This document shows, one piece after another, positions 58,046-64,000 of a stretch of 64,000 nt of DNA. The stretch is from NCBI RefSeq assembly GCF_018691265.1, contig NW_024881296.1, forward strand, positions 6,355,427 through 6,419,426, in the 5' to 3' direction. The stretch is from Tyto alba. Taxonomy: Eukaryota > Chordata > Aves > Strigiformes > Tytonidae. Made by a program: the position numbers and the translations under genes. The notes under the pieces are model-generated. The model was given only the letters and a program-made list of their open reading frames with translations. It was not told where the DNA came from and did not search any database. How positions within the stretch are numbered: position 1 is the first letter of the stretch; every line of letters begins with the position of its first letter.

Positions 58046-58920
58046 CATTTGTTCAGGCCAGCCATGGAGGCTCATCTGGGCAATATGCGTTATCGGTTCA
58101 AGGCAACTTAGTACTTTCTCTGGTGTGGAGGATTTGGCTCTCCCCCTCTCTCTGCTCAGTAAATTTCTACATTGGCTTAATCTGGTGTGACTCCATGATG
58201 GCTGGATTGGTCCCACTGCCTTTGGACCTCCTTTCTGACCGCTTCTGTGTTTGCACAGAACGGGAGAGTTTGGAGCCTGGAACCTCGTGAGGTCTCTTAG
58301 CAGATTTATGCTTAAAATATTTCTGGGCTAAGAAGGTGTTAGGCCCTCTCAGAAGTGTTCCCTCTCCCATCTGCTTTTTCATGTAAAAACCGGAGGTGCC
58401 AAAATCTGCTGAGAGAACTGTAGAGGAATGGCCAGAAAAGATGCCTGCAGTTGTCCCTCAGGTTCCTGCTCAGACAGTGTTTCACAGATGTGAAGACATG
58501 AGTACAGCCATAAACATTTTAAGACACACCTGCCAAATAGTTCTGGAGATTTCTAGTGAGAACAAACCTTGGATAAATGTCAAGGGAAAAAAAATCAGGA
58601 AGATCCTCATTTTTGGGTGGATCCAGTGAATTTGCTTTCTCTGCCTGTCTGTGATGAGCGCCCTCTCCTATAAGCTCACTAACATTTATTTAGCACTGTA
58701 AAGCATGAATTACAGGAATATTAAAAAGTATGTTTCTGTTGCACATGCTCTACCATTCTTTTTTTCAATGTCTCTTCCTATCACTCAAATGGGAGTTAAA
58801 ACAGATGCAGACGGACTTCCATGCTCTAATTTCCCCATTTCTAGGTCCCGTTATGGTACCTGCATACCCTCACTGAGTAACCACCATGTCAATGGTGGCT
58901 GGAGGGAATAGGACTCCTTA

Positions 58921-59145
58921 CTATTCCTGGGCTTTGGTTTGCTCATCTGTGAAACAGGGACAGTTCCTCCCGGGAGCATCTTCCTGGTGCCCTTCCCCTG
59001 GGCAAGCTCACGCTGTGCTAAGGGCCAGCGTAGGGCTCAGGATCAGGGGGAGCCCATCCGTGGGGATTTAAGTGTCACCGAAGCCTTCTGCCAACTAAAT
59101 GCCTTTCATTATAACCTTGGCAAAAAAGCCCTGAGATGCTTTAAC
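58921..59145 (+). repeat. L2/MIR-type ancient repeat, split match
   Basis: GGTTTGCTCATCTGTGAAAC and AGGGACAGTTCCTCC match the CAGTTTCCCCATCTGTAAAATGGGGATAAT phrase. About 150 bases on, AAAAAAGCCCTGAGATGCTT matches the AAAGCGCTTTGAGATCCT phrase that follows it in L2-type 3' ends. The middle is not alignable by eye and may contain an insertion. Confidence 0.5.
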
Positions 59146-60317
59146 CACATCCAAGTGTTCACAACCTGCTGGGCAGAGAAATGGGAAAATACAAGGTACG
59201 CTGCAGCAGGGGCAGTGTTAGCACTGTAATTAAAAGGTAAGTCAGTATAGCTACATCAGTTATGGGAATAAGAAAAAAACATATTACCTCCCTAACCTAC
59301 ATTCGTCTTAGTGTTAGTGTAGCTATACAGGCAACTACATCTTGCTGCTGTTACAGCTTATCCTTGTCAAGGAATGGGTTTTGACTACACCAGCAGGACA
59401 GTCTGGATTTTATTTGCCAGGATGAGGCTGTGGTTTCACTGGGATAGCCCAGCAAGCCCTTTTCACCACAGACAAGCCCTAAAGCTGCTGGCTCTCACCT
59501 TGTAAGGGTGAATAGCCTTAATATATAACTTCTCCCTTCCTCTTGCACGAGGCCGTGCTGCGGAGAGGGGGACGGGAAAGAAGGGGGGTGTGAACCATTT
59601 CCAGCACCGAGCGCCCAGTCTGAGGTTAAAGATTTTCCCTTCTACAGCTGAGGGTTAGTTTTTTTCAGCCTTTTTGCTGTAGCCTGGCCAGGTCTCAATG
59701 CTCATTTCTCCAAGGGGTGCCCTTCAGGGAGTCTTGGAGATAGTCCAGCCTTGGTGGGCAGTCTGACCTGCTGCAGCCCCACCAGCTGTGCCCATCCAGG
59801 CTGCCCCCTTCTCAGAGGGGCTTGGAGTCCCAAGCAGTGAGTGCCCAGTTGTCCCCGCCTTGTTCTGGCGGAGAGGGAGCCGACCCAGGCACTGTTGCCC
59901 AGGTGCCCCAGGCCGAGGCAGGCAGAGTGCTTTGTGAAAACTCAGCTGCAGGTGCAGGGAAGTGGGTCCACAATCCTCTGGACAGCATCCCCCTGCTCCA
60001 CCTCCGACCTGGCTGCCTGGTCTCAGGCAGGGGCTGAACCCCTTTTGGTCATTGCCTCCTTTCCTCGCCCATGGGTGAACCTCAGCGTGAGCCTGGTGCT
60101 GTGGCAGTACATACCTCTTGCTCCTCGCCCTCACTCAAACCCAGGCAGCCCCCACAGTGGTCCTGCTCTGACAAGGAAGCAGCGTCTAGACACAGATTAG
60201 GCAAACAGCTAAAGCACAAGACCAGAAACTGAAAAGCCAAGGGAAAAAAAATAGAGCTCCCCAGCTCTGTCCGCCACTGATTCCTATGAGATTTGGAACA
60301 AGGAAGGGAACTTCTTT
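59146..60317. other. Unique sequence, no gene supported
   Basis: A GC-rich patch at 59720-60140 holds a 136-codon minus-strand frame overlapping 119- and 71-codon plus-strand frames, the usual low-stop pattern. A donor-like AAAAGGTAAGTCAG near 59234-59247 has no convincing exon upstream. Confidence 0.45.
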
Positions 60318-60451
60318 ATGTCTTTGTCTTCCTCACCTGTCTAGTATGGGATAATATTTCCCTTTCTGGCAAGGCTACGGTCAGAGTTAATTAGCATTTG
60401 AAAAGTGCTTTGAAATGGAAGATGCATTTGGAAAACTGAAGTATTATTACT
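60318..60451 (+). repeat. L2/MIR3-type ancient repeat 3' end
   Basis: TATGTCTTTGTCTTCCTCAC stands for CTCTxTGCCTCAGTTTCC, GTATGGGATAATATTTCCCT for AATGGGGATAATAxxTACCT, GTTAATTAGCATTTGAAAAG and TGCTTTGAAATGGAAGATG for TTAATxTTTGTAAAGCGCTTTGAAATCCTxxGATG, and GAAGTATTATTA for CAAAGTATTATTA. This is a long colinear match and the clearest of the very old repeats. Confidence 0.7.
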
Positions 60452-60903
60452 GGAATTGAGTGAGTGGCTCCCAGGGTAGGGAAGCATTTCACTTCTTTTT
60501 CCCTGTGGGTGGAATAGCCTGAAGAATACTGGGATTTCTTCAGATTTATTCACTGTTCAAGCATCTAGTATGTATCAAGTATCTAAAACAGAACTCGGTT
60601 TGGATATTTATTCTATGAAATATTGGATTGCAGATACATGAAATCCAAGCTACGTTGTCCAGACAAATAAATCACATGACACTGGGGCTCTTCCCCTGCT
60701 GGCACCAGGTCTCCTGGCGCGACTGCCCGGGGACGGGCATTTAAAATCTGTTTTCCATGACTCCTCACACAGGATTTTTAAATGTACTCTAGGTTTGCCA
60801 GTAAAACAAGCTCTTGCAAGAGTCTCCAGCAAGCAAAGCAAGGGCCTTGAAACAAGTACATGTAAAAAAAAATCAAATGAATGTGCTTTGTTTGCTTGGG
60901 CTA

Positions 60904-60990
60904 TGATTCTGCAGGATGTTTTAAAGTATTCATTTGTAGTCTCGTGATTAATCCTACTGAAGTGAGTGGAACTATTTCTGGGCAGAATCA
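60904..60990. repeat. Old palindromic amniote repeat with exact terminal arms
   Basis: TGATTCTGC at 60904-60912 is the exact reverse complement of GCAGAATCA at 60982-60990. Inside lie TTTAAAGTATTCATTTGTAG and CCTACTGAAGTGAGTGGAAC, equivalent to a centre of the type AGTCCCATTGAAGTCAATGGGACT. This matches a widespread old amniote element recognised by its GATTCTGCA...TGCAGAATC ends. The family name is not known to me. Confidence 0.55.
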
Positions 60991-61226
60991 AGCAGACGCT
61001 TAAATACCCTGCTGAATACAGCTTCCAATTATTATTTCATCAGCCCACATGCTCTTGTACTGTATTTTAAAGACTTCCTGTGTATTGTTTCAATGTCTTC
61101 CCCTGTACGCTTTAATGCCAATTGCTGCTGAGCCTAGGTTGGAAACACACCACCTCTGTTACCCATGAAACACACATTAGTCTGTAAAAAAATGTGGTTT
61201 CCATTCCAAGAAACCTTCACTAAATT

Positions 61227-61244
61227 AAAAAAAAAAAAAAAAAA
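61227..61244 (+). repeat. Poly-A tract, 18 bases
   Basis: Eighteen A residues after CTAAATT, lying just before another old repeat fragment. No retroposon body is recognisable upstream. Confidence 0.9.
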
Positions 61245-61250
61245 GTTATG

Positions 61251-61345
61251 GGGCACATTTTCAAAGCCGTGCTGGGTTATGGGGGTAGCAGTTCTTACCT
61301 CCATGTCTCTCATTAACTTCAGCTGAAATTGCCTGTCTACCCATA
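61251..61345. repeat. Weak old amniote repeat fragment
   Basis: GGGCACATTTTCAAAGCCGT and then CATTAACTTCAGCTGAAATT resemble an old palindromic element phrase (GCxCATTTTCAAA...CCATTGACTTCAATGGAAATT). Only two islands match. Confidence 0.3.
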
Positions 61346-64000
61346 CAGTTGTGGCACAACACTAAAAATCCACTCTGAAAGAGTTGCCTTTTGGAAACAG
61401 AGTTGTCAAGTTCCTGTGTAGACACAGGAGCCGGGATTGATGCAGAGCTCATGCATCCTGAGCCAAGCTTATTTTGATTTCATGGAGTTGAACAGTGCTA
61501 CCCCAAGTGACTCCTGCACGTACACAGGCAAATCATGCCTATTTTAAATGAATAAGGATGCGATGTAACTATCTAGTGGATCTCACTTGGAGATGAGAAT
61601 TCAGGTTAAATCAACCCACTAATCCAAACCCAGGGGTTTCTTTCCTTTGGCTGACCCATAAAAAAATCAGTCACCGGCGAGTCTTCACTGGATCAACAGC
61701 CTCCACCTCAGCTAAAAGAGGTGCTGAACATGGGATAATCCCAAGATATTTAGACTAACTGCAGGTCCCCTCCCTGGATGAGTGTGTGTCTTTTTTGAGT
61801 CCTGGGGCAAGGCCCTCACCATAACCAGACATGGGTGAAGCCACCAGCCCACAGCCACAGCCGACAGCCTGCGCATGTGCTGCGCAGGGAAGAGGCCAGG
61901 AGGAAGATGATGGTCAGGGCTCTGGACTAGTTAGCGTGGTGGTTTGCAGAGTCACTACCTCAGATTTCAATTTCTGATGTATTGATTGCAAAGGGGGCTT
62001 CAAAGGCATGCCCAGATGTAAGGCTGCATGCTCAAGGGAAGGTGACAGTCATGGGCACTGTGCCACAGCTACCTGCGGTATCTGCCCACGTTCATGGGTT
62101 ATATCATAGCACAGGCAGATGGGAGGCTCCTTAGCGGGCTGAGCTACTTACTTCCTCAGCAAGTGGGTGCCCATGGGCATTCACCACAAAATAGTGCCCA
62201 ATGTGGCAAATCCAGCTCGGGACGCTCATGTCTACAGGACAAAGCAATGTTAGCTGCTGTGAGTGGTAGCCTGGGAGGTGCCCAGGCTGGCGGTGGCCCC
62301 CTCCTGCACTGGCCCTGCCACGGGAAGGCATCTGCACCAGCCCGAATCTGCTTGGAGCAGCTAGCACAGCACAGGGGTGCCACATGGCTCCCGTTGCAAG
62401 TGTCGTCAATGAAATCCCTCTTTTGTATTTTGCTTTCTGCTGCCTGAGGTTGAGCCCGAGCCCCTGTGAAATGTCCTCTCTGCCAAAGTCTCTGCTTCCC
62501 CTAACGATGCTGCAGTGCTCAGCTGGATGGAAAGCAATGTGAGCACTGGAACGGCTGCATCTGAGGCAGCTGCACCCCCGTTCAACTCAGCCTCTCATCT
62601 TGGGGACACTGCCTCCCACTTCAGCCCCAGAGGCAAAGATAGGTAGTCCCAGTTTAAACCCACTGCCCCTTTGTTCCTCTAACTCACAGTTTGGGTTGTA
62701 CATGCCAGGGTGTGTTTTCTTCCCTCTCCTTACGAAGCTTGCTCCTGCTAGCAGTGACAGAAGTGCAAGCCTCTCTTATCCATGGGAGACCCAGCTGCTC
62801 GCTGTTAATGTTTAATGACAGCTCTTCAAGCTGGAGATATTCTCAGACTATTTCAGCTGGTCAGGTTTCATACAAACTGTTTTCAGAAAACATTGTAAAT
62901 CTACAGAGCATTAAGTTATTTAGTAACACTGGGCCAGATTCAGAGGAGACTAAAGAAAACTTGATGTGACTTAGCTCTTCCAAAGGCTTTCTTACATCCA
63001 CACTTAATATTTTTCACATATGCAAAACTCACCATCTCTTGCTGTGGTGCTTGTGCAGTAACAAATGTGTATGCAAGAGCCTGCACCAAGGGGTCAGTGC
63101 TGAACGGGACATGGACGCCCTCCCTGTCTCCCAGACAGGTTACTATTCTGTCAGCATAGTCCTGCACAAGGAGTGGCGTCAGATGGTTTCCTAGAGTAAA
63201 TTAATGCAGCTCCATTATGTTAGGCCAACTGATATCAGCAGAGAATTCAGACAGCTAATTTTTAACCTTCTCCAATTTCCCTTTGGCTCATGAAACCATT
63301 TCCTGCCCCAGTCCTTCTGACAGTCCCCTGGTTCTCCTCCAACCACCTATCCAGTGGAGAGAGAAAGCTAAATGTGAAGTGTAGGAAGCTCAGAGCTTAA
63401 GGTCATGCGAATAGGATCTAAGGGACTCTAAGGAACCTAAACTGGTATTACTTATATGCCCACCCTTCCAGGAGAAAGGGTAGGTCAGATCAGCTCGGCT
63501 AGGAGTTTGAACCCTTAGACTGAAGTCTGCCTTCATTTAAATCTCATCATGGTTATAGAGGTATTACAGCTCAGGGAGAATGTGATGCCTCCGCTCTCCA
63601 CTCCCACGTTGACCAAGGACTGCTCTGAGGTCCACATATTTTCTGCAGATATTATAGTCAACTCACATCCAAGAAAGACAATTGTAACTGAGAGCAGCTG
63701 CGTGGAAATTTCAAAGTGTGGGATAAGGCCCTGGCTGCCTTGATGTTCTGTGAAGACCCTGAAAAACCTTGAAAAAGTCATTGCTTTGACTTCATGAAGA
63801 AGGTGAGCTTGTACAAAGATTTAGGAAACTGTGTGCACGCAGTAGTGGGTTCACCGCAAGGGAGATCTGGGTTTGCCAGCCGTGAATGTGGGCACAGTGA
63901 GGGGGTCAGGTCTGTGCCTTTTCAGTGCAAGGACAAAATGGAGCAAAGGCTGTCCGAGCCATGAAGACAAGTTTAAAACCATTCCTCTCTTCTACATTCC
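61346..64000. other. Unique sequence to the window end, no gene supported
   Basis: This stretch holds a moderately GC-rich patch at 62250-62390 and short chance frames, the longest 117 codons on the plus strand (62094-62447). TGGGCCAGATTCAGAGG near 62930 echoes the opening of another old amniote repeat but is too short to call. No gene, RNA gene or recent transposable element is visible. Confidence 0.45.

Noticed and set aside
59234..59247. Donor-like AAAAGGTAAGTCAG
   Set aside because: The only open frame leading into it is about 20 codons long with no acceptor of quality, so no exon can be supported.
62930..62960. Possible start of another ancient amniote repeat (GGGCCAGATTCAGAGG)
   Set aside because: Only about 16 bases resemble the element and nothing downstream continues the match.
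1..64000. Endogenous retrovirus or LTR element
   Set aside because: I saw no gag, protease or polymerase-like peptide motifs of retroviral type and no paired terminal repeats by eye.
1..64000. tRNA, rRNA or other structured RNA genes
   Set aside because: I recognised no A-box/B-box pair, rRNA core or snRNA signature by eye; a dedicated covariance-model search would be decisive.

Overview
This window looks like a slice of a vertebrate nuclear genome, most likely a bird. It is AT-leaning, has long stretches of apparently unique sequence, contains no bacterial operon structure, and shows no clear intact protein-coding gene. The recognisable interspersed repeats are decayed CR1 LINE copies (best at 16060-16630, 25350-25505, 43141-43500 and 8525-8851), plus very old amniote MIR/L2-type fragments and short palindromic elements. 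I see no Alu, L1 or B-type SINE and no young retrovirus. That profile fits a sauropsid, and the low repeat density favours a bird over a crocodilian or turtle. The species call is inference.

Layout. 1-5600 is unique sequence with one GC/CpG-rich patch (2600-3000), one old palindromic repeat (3141-3230) and an enhancer-like AT-rich block (4625-4760). 5600-17350 carries a MIR-like piece, a CR1 3' end, several very old amniote repeats and a cluster of two CR1 remnants. 17350-27000 is mostly unique, with a 28-base A tract at 17849 and a GC-rich low-stop stretch at 22.3-23.1 kb. 27.0-28.2 kb holds the only segments with good splice-acceptor and coding-like character: a possible terminal exon at 27084-27221 and a second possible exon at 28115-28169, both on the plus strand. 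28.2-37 kb contains the main simple-sequence loci, namely a pure (ATACAG)n hexamer array at 32825, two T/G-rich tracts and a CA repeat. 36.0-42.8 kb contains AT-rich, motif-rich segments that look like conserved regulatory DNA, including paired octamers, a TATA box and a perfect 20-bp palindrome. 43-64 kb alternates CR1, MIR/L2-like and older palindromic repeats with unique sequence, and includes a second CpG cluster (44990-45245) and a textbook TATA element at 56988.

The best overall reading is intergenic or large-intron DNA of a bird macrochromosome, dominated by ancient repeats and candidate cis-regulatory sequence. Open reading frames longer than 100 codons occur, but they show chance-like composition, sit mainly in GC-rich patches and match no family I recognise. 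I did not find a novel multi-gene system. The items most worth testing are the two candidate exons, the regulatory-looking blocks, and the unusual density of recognisable very old amniote repeats.
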